DNA of 50,579 bases from Candidatus Bealeia paramacronuclearis (GTDB lineage: Bacteria; Pseudomonadota; Alphaproteobacteria; UBA9655). The position numbers were made by a program, and so were the translations under genes. The notes under the pieces are model-generated. The model was not told the DNA's origin and made no database searches. It saw only the letters and a list, made by a program, of their open reading frames with translations. The stretch covers positions 1-50,579 of the forward strand of contig NZ_JAVHWZ010000006.1 in NCBI RefSeq assembly GCF_035607555.1, written 5' to 3'. Below, piece by piece: positions 32,913 through 42,192 of the stretch. Position 1 is the first letter of the stretch; the number at the start of each line of letters is the position of its first letter.

Positions 32913-33998
32913 AAAAACCTCAACTTACAAAAACTTTTCAATGTTTCTGCGGCCTACAGCAAAGGGTCAAAACCTATCTCAACACCACGGAAAACCTCAA
33001 CTTACAAAACTTTTCCAGTGTTTCTGCGGGTTGTAGCAAAGGGTCAAAACATACCTGAAAGCCGCAGATATATTGAATAGTGATGTTTTTTCTTGGAGTT
33101 TCTGAATTCCAAGACAAAACAAGTATTTATTACTTTCTCATTTTCGTCATTTCTATGATTAGTTGAAATCCGCAGAAAACAACGATTTTCATGTTTGACA
33201 GAAAAGAAAATCTCAAGAGGGTCAAGGGTCAAAATGCTCGGAAAATTTGACCTTTTTGACTTTGACCCTTTGTCTGGGAAGCCGCAGAAAGGTTGATTTT
33301 TGAAAAGGGTCAAGAAATTTAGGGGTACCTCTCTCCCTCTCTAAAAGAGAATTTTTCTGTGGAACTCAGAAGTAAATATATAGTCTTTTTTAATATAATT
33401 ATTTTATTTATTTATACATACATACATGACGCGATAGTTCGAAAGTGTGATATTTATGCAACACTCTAGAGCTTTCACATCATGCGTATACGTATGGTGT
33501 TATTATTATTTAATATTATTTAAATTTATATTTATTTTTTACTTCTGGAGTTCCACAGAAAAATTCTCTTTAGAGAGGAGAGGTACCCCCTAAATTTCTT
33601 GACCCTTTTCAAAATCAACCTTCTGCGGCTTTCCCAGGACAAAAGGGTCAAAAGGGTCAAAGGGTCAAATTTTCCAGCATTTGACCCTTTGACTCTTGAA
33701 TTTTTCTTTTCTGTCAAACATGAAAATCGTTGTTTTCTGCGGATTTCAACTAATCATAGAAATGACGAAAATGAGAAGTAATAAATACTTGTTTTGTCTT
33801 GGAATTCCAGAAACTCCAGAAAAAACATCACTATTCAATATATCTGCGGCTTTCAGGTATGTTTTGACCCTTGCTACAACCCGCAGAAACACTGGAAAAG
33901 TTTTTGTAAGTTGAGGTTTTCCGTGGTGTTGAGATAGGTTTTGACCCTTTGCTACAACCCGCAGAAACACTGGAAAAGTTTTTGTAAGTTGAGGTTTT
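32913..33998. repeat. Large inverted repeat (~470-bp arms), candidate phage origin
   Basis: The left arm (about 32913-33385) is repeated in reverse complement at about 33530-33998 with few mismatches or indels, around an AT-rich centre of ~145 bases that holds GCGTATACGTAT. Arm landmarks include the CTCAACTTACAAAA block, the CAATATATCTGCGG block and the TTCTGTGGAACTC block. Each arm also carries clusters of GGGTCAAA/TTTGACCC words, for example 33644-33690. The region is free of convincing genes: short frames inside are low-complexity copies of one another. It precedes the replication operon, so an origin or regulatory structure is likely. Hairpin-telomere or amplification artefact are alternatives. 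Confidence 0.85.
33641..33691. repeat. GGGTCAAA tandem words (iteron-like)
   Basis: Three consecutive AAAGGGTCAA words spaced 9-10 bases (33642-33668) are followed by the inverse TTTGACCCTTTGAC. The same word recurs in the other arm and in every 79-bp repeat. Close, phased repeats of one short word are typical binding sites of a replication initiator. Confidence 0.55.
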
Positions 33999-34430
33999 CC
34001 GTGGTGTAAAATGTGAAAGCTTCAATATCTTGATAAATTGCGATTTAAAAGCATATTTTATTTTTATGGTAGGTCACTAGCAGTACCTAGGTTTCTACAA
34101 TTCAAATCACAAAATATCGCGATTAAACGGTCTTCCCTGTTAGGGCAAACACTTTGTACTTAATATTCAGCTTTACACCCTTTTGCTGTAGGCCGCAGAA
34201 ACATTGAGAAAGTTTTTGTGAGTTGAGGTTTTCCGCGGCTTTCAGGTATGTTTTTGACCCTTTGCTGTAGGCCGCAGAAACATTGAGAAAGTTTTTGTAA
34301 GTTGAGGTTTTCCGCGGCTTTCAGGTATGTTTTTGACCCTTTTGCTACAGCCCGCAGAAACACTGGAAAAGTTTTTGTGGATCTAGTCTTTCCGCGGCTT
34401 TCAAGTATGTTTTTGACCCTTTTTCAAAAA
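33881..34430. repeat. Five ~79-bp direct repeats
   Basis: Units begin CCGCAGAAACA at 33881, 33959, 34193, 34272 and 34352. Each contains AAAGTTTTTGT, usually TTGAGGTTTTCCG, then TTTTGACCC. Units 3-5 are adjacent with periods of 79 and 80 bases; units 1-2 lie in the right arm of the inverted repeat, and inverted versions lie in the left arm. From 34430 to 34830 the DNA remains repeat-rich and AT-rich, with GGAATTTATCC recurring near 34540 and 34683, and I see no gene. Confidence 0.8.
34103..34127 (+). repeat. Dispersed 25-bp element, copy 3
   Basis: Matches copy 1 at 24 of 25 positions (the G after CAAATC is A). It stands between repeat units 2 and 3, 18 bases after a CCTAGG. Copies 2 and 3 thus flank the large inverted repeat in the same orientation. 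Confidence 0.7.
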
Positions 34431-34833
34431 TGGCTCAAATCCTTGAAAAAATTATTCACTCTCAAAATAGGAATGTTGCTGAAATGTCACGAAAAGCCTT
34501 TTTCAAACTATTTTTTGAGCACTTCGATGAAAAAGTGAGTTTTGGAATTTATCCAGAGTTTTGAGGTCATTTTGCTCAAAAAGCTGTTTTTATCCAGAGT
34601 ACTTGAAAGCCTTGGTTTCCCTTGTTTTTGTATTTCAGCTCTCAAAATCTTCTCTCAATTTTCCAAATTTGACCGTGTTTTGGAATTTATCCCGACTTTT
34701 TACAAAGTTTTGACGAAAAAAGTCGGGATTTCTTTTTTCAGGTTCACGACTTGCCAGTTCATTTTTTTTGTCTTTAGGCTTGAGACATATCGCACACCTC
34801 TGTGGGCAAACCTTTGATTATGACTGGAGATCG

Positions 34834-37707
34834 ATGATGAAGAAGGCCTTTTTCAAACCGCAGTTTTCGTTCCGGATGTCCCTCTTTCATTCCGTTCGGG
34901 ATACGACGCCGAAACCGCTAGAGCTTTTTTATGAGGATCGTCTCAATATGATGCGAGACAAGATCAAAACCCAGATCTTGTGTGATACGGAATTCTTTAC
35001 ACGTCCCAATATTGTCTCGTCCTCAAAGCTGTTGAAGAAAGAGGACATGAACGTCTTTTCCCTAGCGGTCTATCCTGAAGGCAAAACACGTGGGCGTGAG
35101 GGGATCTGTGGAATGTCAGGACTCGTGCTTGACTTTGATCATCCTGATGAGCGGTTTCAGTATCCAGAAGATATTTTAAAGACCTATTTTCAAAATCCCC
35201 ATGTTCAGCATTTGCGGCGGTATTGGTATACGACAGTGTCGTCGGCTTATCGGAAACCACGGTTGAGAGTTGTGGTTCCCTTTCAGGATGTCTATTCCGT
35301 AGAATCGTTTGAGCGTCTTTACGATGAGTTTGTGTTTCTGATGGGCAATCCGCAAGGTCTTGATCATCAGGCCGGACGAGATTGTGCTCATGTCTGGAGA
35401 GTGCCTTACGTCTACCAGGTGGGCAATTCAGAAAAGGAATGCACAACACGAATCTTTCAGTCCAAAGTCGAAGCTGGACTTCTGGAATGCACTGAGACTC
35501 AATTTCAGAATGTCATCGACAAGACCTCTCACGCCTGGAAAATGTTTATCGGATCTCAAGAAGAGCTCAAAGAGGATCTCTGTGAAGACATCCCTGAGCT
35601 GGAGAGCCCATCTGTTTCACGTGCCGCGTATTCACGAGAAGCTTCCCGCGTCTCAGATATGGACATTCTCAATGCGTTGTCACGCATTTCACCGGACGTG
35701 GCTTATGCGGACTGGATTCGTGTGGGGATGGCGTTGCACAGCCATTACAATGGAAGTGCCATGGGAATGGGTCTTTGGGACAACTGGTCTCAAGGCGCAC
35801 CACAGCGCTATCCCACAATCAAGGAGATTCGCACTCACTGGCGCAGTTTTGGCAAGCGGCAAAGCGGTGTTTCTGTGGGCACTCTTTTTTACATGGCCGG
35901 CGGTCGGGATGCGGTCAGGGGATCTTACGAAAATCATAATCGTGTGACTCAACTGACAATCACTCAACAGCCAATTTCTGAGATTCAACCGGATCCTGAA
36001 ACAAAGACCACCGAAATACAGGGTGTTGCAGACATTGCACCACCAATCACAGCAATTGCGATCACCTCACCGGAGCCTGCCCCAGTTGAAATACCAATCG
36101 TGCCCGATTCAGATGTTTCACACGGGCCAACACAAGAATTGTGCAAACCGTTAGTCGCTCAAAGGGAGGAATCTTTTGAAATCACAGCTCTGACCGAAGA
36201 AGAGATCTCTCAACTCCCTGATGAAGTCTTTGAAGGTGATGATCGTCTCTTTGAGGAAGAAATCTGGCCGGCACTTATTGGTCAGGCTTCGGATGAGACT
36301 GATGATGATCACGATCCGACGGAGGACTGGTCAAAAGTCTCTGTGAAAGTGCCTTCACTCACCACGCCACAAGAAGACGCTCCAAAAACTGCTGAAGAAG
36401 GCGTCGTCCGGCAAAACGATATCATCTCAGAGGTCGAGAGTGCGTCGCTTTTGGATGTGATTACGTTCCAAGACTTTATGAAGACGTCTGCGGACGATAT
36501 TCCGTCTTTTTTAGTCTACGAGATTCATGCGTATTTAAAAGGCTGCTTAAAATATCAGGGAGCCTCTTATCCGTTGGCAGGTGCCATTGCTTTGGCGGGT
36601 TTTCTTCTGCGAGATCTTGTCGAAGGACGACAGGGCGGCCGTACGAACTTTCTGACATTAACGGTAGGCCCTAGCGGCACAGGTAAATCCCAGACGCTTG
36701 CGGGTGTCATGAAAATCCTCAAGGCGTTGTCTTTACAGAAATTCTACACCAAGGGCCTGGGGAGTATGCAAGGCTGCATTGAGCATCTCAAGCAAAACGA
36801 CGGTGTGCTCTTTTTGTTGCAGGATGAGGCCTCTTATACGGTGCGTTCCAGCCGGTCTCGTTATGTCATGTCTCATGAGTTGATGGTCGAGAAGTTCAAA
36901 ATGGAGATGTTCAACACGCCAGAATGTTACTCATCGGACGCCATCAAGCATGGTGAGAAGATTCTCTTGGACTTCCCATTCTTTGCTGAGCTGTCGTTAT
37001 CAACGCCTGATATTTTTGAGAGCTTTACGCGACAGGATATGTCCAAGGGACTTTTGCCCCGGTATTTGCTTTTTTATGAGGCAGAGGCTGTGTTTGAGAA
37101 AAACCAGTCCCTGCGCAAGACAATTCCTGATGCATTGGCGGATCTCTTACAGCAACTCGAAATCACCAACAGCAGCACGCGTCAGATCTGCACATATGAC
37201 GAGGAGGCCTTGGCGTTGGTGCAGAGATTCGAAAAGCGCGTTGAAGCCGTGCAACTACGTCTTATTGAAGCGGCTCAAGAGGAGCATGCGTTTGAGCTTT
37301 CCGCACTTGTGGCCAGACTTTGCGAGCATGTCGAGAAACTCAGTCTTCTGACAGCATGGCATGAAGGCGCAATCCGTCCCATCACGGCGCGGGGTGTCAG
37401 CTGGGCCATCGCCATCACACTGCAATCGTTTGAGACATGGAAGACGCTGTTGCGTCAAGGACTGCATGACACACAAACGGAAGAACTGCGCGCGAAAGTT
37501 CTCCGCGCCATTCAAAAAATAGCGACAACGCAGGATCTCAGCACTTGGATCACGCGCAAGGCTATTTGTCGAAAGACGCAATATCTCAAACCCAAAGAGC
37601 GCGATGAGATCTTGCATCAGTTGTCAGAAGAAGAGTGTATTGAGATGTGCGTGCGTGGTGAAAAGCAATGGCTCTTACGGCTCACAAAAAAAGGATCTTT
37701 AACTTAA
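34834..37707 (+). CDS. PrimPol-PriCT2-ATPase fusion (replicative primase/helicase)
   Basis: Multidomain replication protein of about 957 aa. The archaeo-eukaryotic primase-like part has GLVLDFDHPDE (metal-binding D100 and D102) and SSAYRKPRLRVVVPF. A PriCT-2 domain spans ~277-353 (LSRISPDVAYADWIRVGMALH, ending GTLFYMA). A long acidic linker follows. A P-loop ATPase of DUF3987 type has Walker A GPSGTGKS at 612-619 and LFLLQDEAS as Walker B. The C-terminus is winged-helix-like. The start at 34834 has GGAG four bases upstream; the in-frame ATG at 34837 is as good. The upstream extension uses a TTG in repeat DNA. It probably primes and unwinds at the adjacent repeat region. Confidence 0.85.
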   Translation: MMKKAFFKPQFSFRMSLFHSVRDTTPKPLELFYEDRLNMMRDKIKTQILCDTEFFTRPNIVSSSKLLKKEDMNVFSLAVYPEGKTRGREGICGMSGLVLDFDHPDERFQYPEDILKTYFQNPHVQHLRRYWYTTVSSAYRKPRLRVVVPFQDVYSVESFERLYDEFVFLMGNPQGLDHQAGRDCAHVWRVPYVYQVGNSEKECTTRIFQSKVEAGLLECTETQFQNVIDKTSHAWKMFIGSQEELKEDLCEDIPELESPSVSRAAYSREASRVSDMDILNALSRISPDVAYADWIRVGMALHSHYNGSAMGMGLWDNWSQGAPQRYPTIKEIRTHWRSFGKRQSGVSVGTLFYMAGGRDAVRGSYENHNRVTQLTITQQPISEIQPDPETKTTEIQGVADIAPPITAIAITSPEPAPVEIPIVPDSDVSHGPTQELCKPLVAQREESFEITALTEEEISQLPDEVFEGDDRLFEEEIWPALIGQASDETDDDHDPTEDWSKVSVKVPSLTTPQEDAPKTAEEGVVRQNDIISEVESASLLDVITFQDFMKTSADDIPSFLVYEIHAYLKGCLKYQGASYPLAGAIALAGFLLRDLVEGRQGGRTNFLTLTVGPSGTGKSQTLAGVMKILKALSLQKFYTKGLGSMQGCIEHLKQNDGVLFLLQDEASYTVRSSRSRYVMSHELMVEKFKMEMFNTPECYSSDAIKHGEKILLDFPFFAELSLSTPDIFESFTRQDMSKGLLPRYLLFYEAEAVFEKNQSLRKTIPDALADLLQQLEITNSSTRQICTYDEEALALVQRFEKRVEAVQLRLIEAAQEEHAFELSALVARLCEHVEKLSLLTAWHEGAIRPITARGVSWAIAITLQSFETWKTLLRQGLHDTQTEELRAKVLRAIQKIATTQDLSTWITRKAICRKTQYLKPKERDEILHQLSEEECIEMCVRGEKQWLLRLTKKGSLT

Positions 37708-37719
37708 AGGAGATATTCC

Positions 37720-38052
37720 ATGATCAAGTGTTGTCGAAAACTGATTGAGAAATCCTATCGCTTTATTTTGGGCGATCAGGACTACGAAAACTACCAAGCG
37801 GAAAAAGCGAAGTTCTATCTGGCAAGACGGCGTGACAATGTGCTGACGGCCATTAAAACCGCAACCCATAACGAGACCTCATCGATTGTGCCTGAACACC
37901 GCATTCGTTCCCGTGTGCAAAAACTCACCGACAGCGAGTTTCGCAGCACTCTGGAAGATCTCGGGAATCTCGGCTTGGTGGATCTGCAGCTCTCCTCCGA
38001 ATACGGGCTGACAGTCCGCCTGACAGTCAAGGGGAAGACGGCGACATTTTAA
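37720..38052 (+). CDS. Hypothetical protein, 110 aa
   Basis: Basic, helical protein, AAGGAG before the ATG and 12 bases after the primase stop. The C-terminal part (RIRSRVQKLTDSEFRSTLEDLGNLGLVDLQ, then GLTVRLTVKGK) has the helix-turn-helix plus beta-wing layout of winged-helix domains. It may be a DNA-binding helper of the primase. No family is named. Confidence 0.6.
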   Translation: MIKCCRKLIEKSYRFILGDQDYENYQAEKAKFYLARRRDNVLTAIKTATHNETSSIVPEHRIRSRVQKLTDSEFRSTLEDLGNLGLVDLQLSSEYGLTVRLTVKGKTATF

Positions 38053-38112
38053 TTTTAACACGGGCTTTTCGAGAGGAGCTTGGAAAGCCCACAACTTGAA
38101 GGAGACAAGAGT

Positions 38113-38556
38113 ATGACCGATTTACGCACTCAACATGATTCCCAACAGGAGGCTGGTTTGCGACCAGGACTCTATGACGCTTACGTCTGCGGGTGGGAAA
38201 GCAAGACCGACTTTGAAACCAAAGCCGTCATTTACTGCCTCATCTGGGAAACGCCACAAGGTCGTATTGTCGAGAAGATGCGGATTAATGATCCCGATCC
38301 TCAGAAGAAAATGAAGGCACTGGATAAGACCAAGAAGCTGGCACGGATCTGCGGTATTCAGGACTGGCCGGTCTCTCCCAAGATGGATGACCTCTACCGG
38401 TTTCTCGGATGCAAGGCCGCAATTCACGTCAAGCTCTTCAGCCCTGATGGCGTCAAGTCTTATCCGTATGTCGCGGATCATCAGATGGCCAGTGCATTTA
38501 CAACCCAAAGCACTGTCAAGATACGAGAGAAACACAATGATGCGTTCCCTTTTTAA
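38113..38556 (+). CDS. DUF669-like phage protein, likely ssDNA-binding
   Basis: A 147-aa protein with an OB-like pattern: LRPGLYDAYVCGWESKTDFETKAVIYCLIWETPQGRIVEKMRIND, then KKLARICGIQDWP. It ends in acidic/Phe residues (NDAFPF), like the D-D-x-P-F tails of single-strand-binding proteins that contact partner proteins. The ATG at 38113 follows AAGGAG by eight bases. Encoded between primase and recombination genes, so a single-strand-binding role in replication is likely; the exact family is a moderate-confidence guess. Confidence 0.6.
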   Translation: MTDLRTQHDSQQEAGLRPGLYDAYVCGWESKTDFETKAVIYCLIWETPQGRIVEKMRINDPDPQKKMKALDKTKKLARICGIQDWPVSPKMDDLYRFLGCKAAIHVKLFSPDGVKSYPYVADHQMASAFTTQSTVKIREKHNDAFPF

Positions 38557-38673
38557 ACACCTCTATGTGCGTTGCCTCCAATCGATATTCGGACAGCACG
38601 TCACCGCAGTCCCCAAAGGAAGCACACTCATTAACGTTAAATATTATCTGTTTTCAAACACAGGAGATCACTC

Positions 38674-39024
38674 ATGAACAGACCCAAATCCAGTAAACCC
38701 AGAATGTCCGACAGTTTTTTGTCTTATGCCCATCGCTATGTCTGGCCCAAGTCTCGCTTTCTCTCCGAAATTGAGTGCCAGAAACAGAGTGCAGAAGGCC
38801 GCGATCCCATTGCTCTTGATCGGCTGGTCTATCAAGAACAAGTCGGACTCCCCTGGTTTTTAGTGGGAAAGATCGAGGAAGCCGCGACCTCTTCCGCCTG
38901 TCCTGCGGATTTGCAAAAGCATCTCTGGCAATACACGCTCAAACATCTCTATCCCGAAGAGAAAGAGCTCTACAAAAACGCCATTGCTCTCATCTCGGCC
39001 TCGTTCGAGCGAGAGAAAATGTGA
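38674..39024 (+). CDS. Hypothetical protein, 116 aa
   Basis: Soluble protein with AGGAG before the ATG. It is helical and charged, with YVWPKSRFLSEIECQKQ and a Leu/Tyr/Lys-rich C-terminus (HLYPEEKELYKNAIAL). It is the last gene of the plus-strand replication run, ahead of a terminator hairpin. No domain is recognised. Confidence 0.6.
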   Translation: MNRPKSSKPRMSDSFLSYAHRYVWPKSRFLSEIECQKQSAEGRDPIALDRLVYQEQVGLPWFLVGKIEEAATSSACPADLQKHLWQYTLKHLYPEEKELYKNAIALISASFEREKM

Positions 39025-39075
39025 CACTGCTGCGTTTTCATCATCCCCATGATCTCACGCAACAGTGTCTCTGCC

Positions 39076-39099
39076 CTCGGGAGCCTTCGGGTTCCCGAG
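39076..39099. terminator. Rho-independent-like terminator between convergent genes
   Basis: CTCGGGA and TCCCGAG pair around a ten-base loop, followed on the plus strand by TTCTTAT. It lies between the plus-strand replication operon and the minus-strand recD2 gene, which converge here, so it may end both transcripts. The T-tract is weak. Confidence 0.6.
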
Positions 39100-39128
39100 T
39101 TCTTATCTTGCACACAAACTATCTCCAG

Positions 39129-41315
39129 CTAAAGGTTTTCTGATGTGAGCCATTCTTTTAATTTGGTATATCGTTTTGCCAGACGGTAGTTTTTCACCGC
39201 AATCCACAGGGCTTTTTTCTCACCCACAAGAACGACTTTTTCTTTGCCGCGTGTAATGCCAGTATAGAGAAGATTGCGCTGTAACATCATGTAATGCTGC
39301 ATCAGGATTGGAATCACGACGGCCTTATATTCTGATCCTTGCGATTTATGCACGCTGACCGCATATGCCAAGGTAATCTCGTCCAGTTCCTCAAAATTAT
39401 AAAAAACGATATGTCCCTCAAAATCAATCGAAAGGCTTTTGTCTTCGTGATCAATTCCGGTGATATAGCCGATGTCGCCGTTGTATACATCCTTGTCGTA
39501 ATTGTTGACGATCTGCATGACCTTGTCATTGATCTGAAACCGGATACCAAACCTCTCCACATAAACAGAAGGGCTTGAGTTAATTGCTTTTTGCAACACA
39601 ACATTAAGATTGTTAACGCCCGTGAGGCTTCGTCGCATGGGACACAAAACCTGCACCTGTCGCGCAGAAATGTTCAGTTGCTCCGGTATCTTTTTTGTTA
39701 CCATCTCCACAATCTGATCCACGGCCAGTTCCGGTGATTCAGATTCACAAAAACAGAAGTCTCCGGCCTCAAAGATCAGATCCGTTCTAGGGATCTGTCC
39801 TGAATTCACACGATAGGCATTTCTTACAATTTCGCTGTTTTGAGCCTGTCGGAAGATCTCTGTCAGGCGCGCCACGGGAAGCTGCTCAGATTCAATCATA
39901 TCTTTGAGGACTTGTCCTGCGCCAACAGAAGGGAGTTGATCAATGTCACCAATGAAAAAGAGAGATCCTTTAGGAGGCATCGCTTTTAAAATACCAAACA
40001 GCAAAGAGGTATCAATCATTGAGCTCTCATCCACAAAGAGCACATCACAATCAAGAGGATTTTCAACGTTCCTCTTGAATTTGCCATCGTTGGGGGAGAC
40101 TTCGAGCAGTCGGTGGACTGTCAAGGCATCTCGTCCCGTCACTTCCGAGAGTCTTTTGGCGGCACGTCCTGTAGGGGCGCACAATTTCACTTTCAGCTTC
40201 ATTGCCTCAAAGATATAGACAAGGCTTTTCACCAGTGTTGTCTTTCCGACGCCTGGTCCACCGGTAATGATCATGACTCTGGACTGTAATGCTTTTTGGA
40301 TAGCCCGTTTCTGACTGGACGCAAGACTGATGCGATGGGTGTTTTCTATCCATTGGGCAGCCTTCTCAGCATCGGTATTGCTCCAACCAGAGGTGGAAGC
40401 GTTTAAAGTTTTCAGAATACGAGCTGATTGGTACTCTGCAATATGCATGCCCTTGAGAAAGAGACAGTCTTCATCTTCCACGGTATCGGCAACAATGTGA
40501 CCGGAAAGAAGCTCTTCTTGAATGCCCTCCTCAACACGCTCTCGACTGACATCCAATAGCTCAATGCTTTTCTCAATTAGTCCCTCACGAGGATAACCAC
40601 AGCTTCCTGCCTCGACTATTTCCAGTAAACAATGAGAAATACCCGCCTGCACACGCATGAGTGAATCTTTGGCAACGTTCATCTTTTCAGCGATCTTGTC
40701 GGCCGATAAAAACCCGATCCCTTTAATGTCGCGTGCCAGACGATACGGATTCTTCTGGATAATCCATATTGCATTCTCGCCATAAGTCTGAAAGATCCGG
40801 AAAGCCTTGGAGGAACTCACGCCATGTTGATGCAAAAACAGCATGATATTTCTGACAACTTTCTGTTCTTCCCAGCTCTTGCCGATGATTTCTGCTTTCT
40901 TCTCACCAATGCCAGCCACCTCACTCAATCGCTTGGGATCATTATCAAGAATATCAAGGATCGTTTCTCCAAAGTGCTCCACAAGTTTTTGAGCGGTGGA
41001 AGCTCTCATGCCGCGAATGAGCCCAGAGCCAAGATATTTAATGATCCCTTCAGGTGTACAAGGCGGCAACGGTGTGAGAGAAGTTGCTTTGAATTGTCTG
41101 CCATAAGTTGCGTTATGCACCCATGTCCCAGAAGTCTCCAAAAATTCTCCCGCATTAATAGCGGGCGCATGACCGATAACCGTGACAAGATCCACAAAAC
41201 CCTTGACCTGAACACGCAGCACACAAAAACCGGTTTCCTCAGAATAAAAAGTGACCCGCTCAATAATACCCGTCAGCTTTTCTTCGAGCACGGTCTGTAT
41301 TGCAAGCTGAGACAT
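39129..41315 (-). CDS. recD2: RecD2-type 5'-3' DNA helicase
   Basis: A 728-aa superfamily 1B helicase of the stand-alone RecD2 family. The N-terminal domain (KLTGIIERVTFYSEETGFCVLRV) and helix-hairpin-helix pairs (EVAGIGEKKAEII) precede the motor, which has Walker A TGGPGVGKTT near residue 355, VDESSMID (motif II), IGDIDQLPSVGAG (III) and the C-terminal AVSVHKSQGSEY with TGITRGK. The start at 41315 gives the usual family N-terminus; an ATG at 41351 is possible, and neither has a strong ribosome site. In phages it likely helps recombination-dependent replication. It stands alone on the minus strand, with a RuvC-like gene upstream. Confidence 0.93.
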   Translation of the reverse strand: MSQLAIQTVLEEKLTGIIERVTFYSEETGFCVLRVQVKGFVDLVTVIGHAPAINAGEFLETSGTWVHNATYGRQFKATSLTPLPPCTPEGIIKYLGSGLIRGMRASTAQKLVEHFGETILDILDNDPKRLSEVAGIGEKKAEIIGKSWEEQKVVRNIMLFLHQHGVSSSKAFRIFQTYGENAIWIIQKNPYRLARDIKGIGFLSADKIAEKMNVAKDSLMRVQAGISHCLLEIVEAGSCGYPREGLIEKSIELLDVSRERVEEGIQEELLSGHIVADTVEDEDCLFLKGMHIAEYQSARILKTLNASTSGWSNTDAEKAAQWIENTHRISLASSQKRAIQKALQSRVMIITGGPGVGKTTLVKSLVYIFEAMKLKVKLCAPTGRAAKRLSEVTGRDALTVHRLLEVSPNDGKFKRNVENPLDCDVLFVDESSMIDTSLLFGILKAMPPKGSLFFIGDIDQLPSVGAGQVLKDMIESEQLPVARLTEIFRQAQNSEIVRNAYRVNSGQIPRTDLIFEAGDFCFCESESPELAVDQIVEMVTKKIPEQLNISARQVQVLCPMRRSLTGVNNLNVVLQKAINSSPSVYVERFGIRFQINDKVMQIVNNYDKDVYNGDIGYITGIDHEDKSLSIDFEGHIVFYNFEELDEITLAYAVSVHKSQGSEYKAVVIPILMQHYMMLQRNLLYTGITRGKEKVVLVGEKKALWIAVKNYRLAKRYTKLKEWLTSENL

Positions 41316-41382
41316 GTTTTCTCGTATCTTAAGTTCTTGTACTTTGCCCACATTGCAGATTTTGAACCATCTTGCAAAGCGT

Positions 41383-41832
41383 TTAATGATGACCCACCGT
41401 CATCAGAAGAGCCAGGGCATCGGCCTCATTCTCATCCGTAAACGGGATCCCTTGGGCAGTGAGAGCACTTTGGACTGCGGTTTTGCTGGCATTTCCTTTG
41501 CCCGTCACGTGGCGCTTAATGGTACCCACGGGCACTCCCTGATAAGGAATCTGCTGTTCCTCGCAAAACGCCGTCAGCGTCGCGAGAAAGCCCCCATAAA
41601 CATGCGCTGCGTCCACACCCAGATGTCGTCGGACTTCCTCAAAATAGACGCAACGAAAGCCATGTGTGAGGCCTTTCATATCTTCAAGCCAGTGGCGAAA
41701 ACGCAAAAATCGCATTCCGCCGCCGCTATAGCGCGAATTCTCAAACCGCTCCACACCACTTGTGACTTGTGTTTCGGTGCGACACGCCCAGCCGCAATGC
41801 GTTCCTAAATCAAGTGCTAAAATCCCTGCCAT
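41383..41832 (-). CDS. RuvC-like Holliday-junction resolvase (phage type)
   Basis: A 149-aa RNase H-fold nuclease. Catalytic acidic residues appear in the expected order: LALDLGT (strand 1), VYFEEV (strand 4), and the final pair in DENEADALALL. GVPVGTIKRHVTGKGNASK corresponds to the DNA-contact helix seen in RuvC proteins. It resolves branched DNA before packaging. It lies 67 bases upstream of recD2 on the same strand. Confidence 0.85.
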   Translation of the reverse strand: MAGILALDLGTHCGWACRTETQVTSGVERFENSRYSGGGMRFLRFRHWLEDMKGLTHGFRCVYFEEVRRHLGVDAAHVYGGFLATLTAFCEEQQIPYQGVPVGTIKRHVTGKGNASKTAVQSALTAQGIPFTDENEADALALLMTVGHH

Positions 41833-41895
41833 GTTCTTTGCTCCTCATGCGGTTGTCATGAGAAGATTTTATCAATTGAACACAGGCATTACGAA

Positions 41896-42192
41896 TCAGT
41901 GGCGGGTTTGAGGTGCAGGATGTAAAACTTTGCCATCAGCCGTTGTCGCGGGCTCAAGTTCTGACTCTTTGTCTGGAATTGTGATGCCTCTGCTGACTCC
42001 CCTGTAAAACAGTCTTGTGATTGTTTCTTCAAGATTGTCAAACAACAATTGCATTGTTGCGTGCATCCTCTCCTCATCTTCAATCAAGTCCAAGATGATA
42101 CTGTAATGAATACCTTCCGTATTTACCGCAACGGTGATGAGAGGCAGCGTTTTCATCTCTTCTGTCAGTTTTGATTTGCGAGACTTTTTCAT
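41896..42192 (-). CDS. Hypothetical protein, 98 aa
   Basis: A basic N-terminus (KKSRKSKLTEEMK) is followed by a strand-helix segment (HYSIILDLIEDEERMHATMQLLF). Its start overlaps the stop of the 72-aa gene upstream by four bases. No domain is recognised; probably part of the RuvC-RecD2 transcript. Confidence 0.5.
   Translation of the reverse strand: MKKSRKSKLTEEMKTLPLITVAVNTEGIHYSIILDLIEDEERMHATMQLLFDNLEETITRLFYRGVSRGITIPDKESELEPATTADGKVLHPAPQTRH

Noticed and set aside
32852-34127. attL/attR pair of an integrated prophage
   Set aside because: The 25-bp element has three copies, no integrase is seen, and the enclosed segments are phage core regions rather than host/phage borders.
32913-34430. 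CRISPR array
   Set aside because: The ~79-bp repeats are not separated by unique spacers of constant length and parts are inverted; no cas genes are present.
33304-34538. Several 60-90 codon frames in the repeat region
   Set aside because: They are translations of the same repeated and inverted sequence, with no ribosome sites; the region is better read as origin-type repeats.
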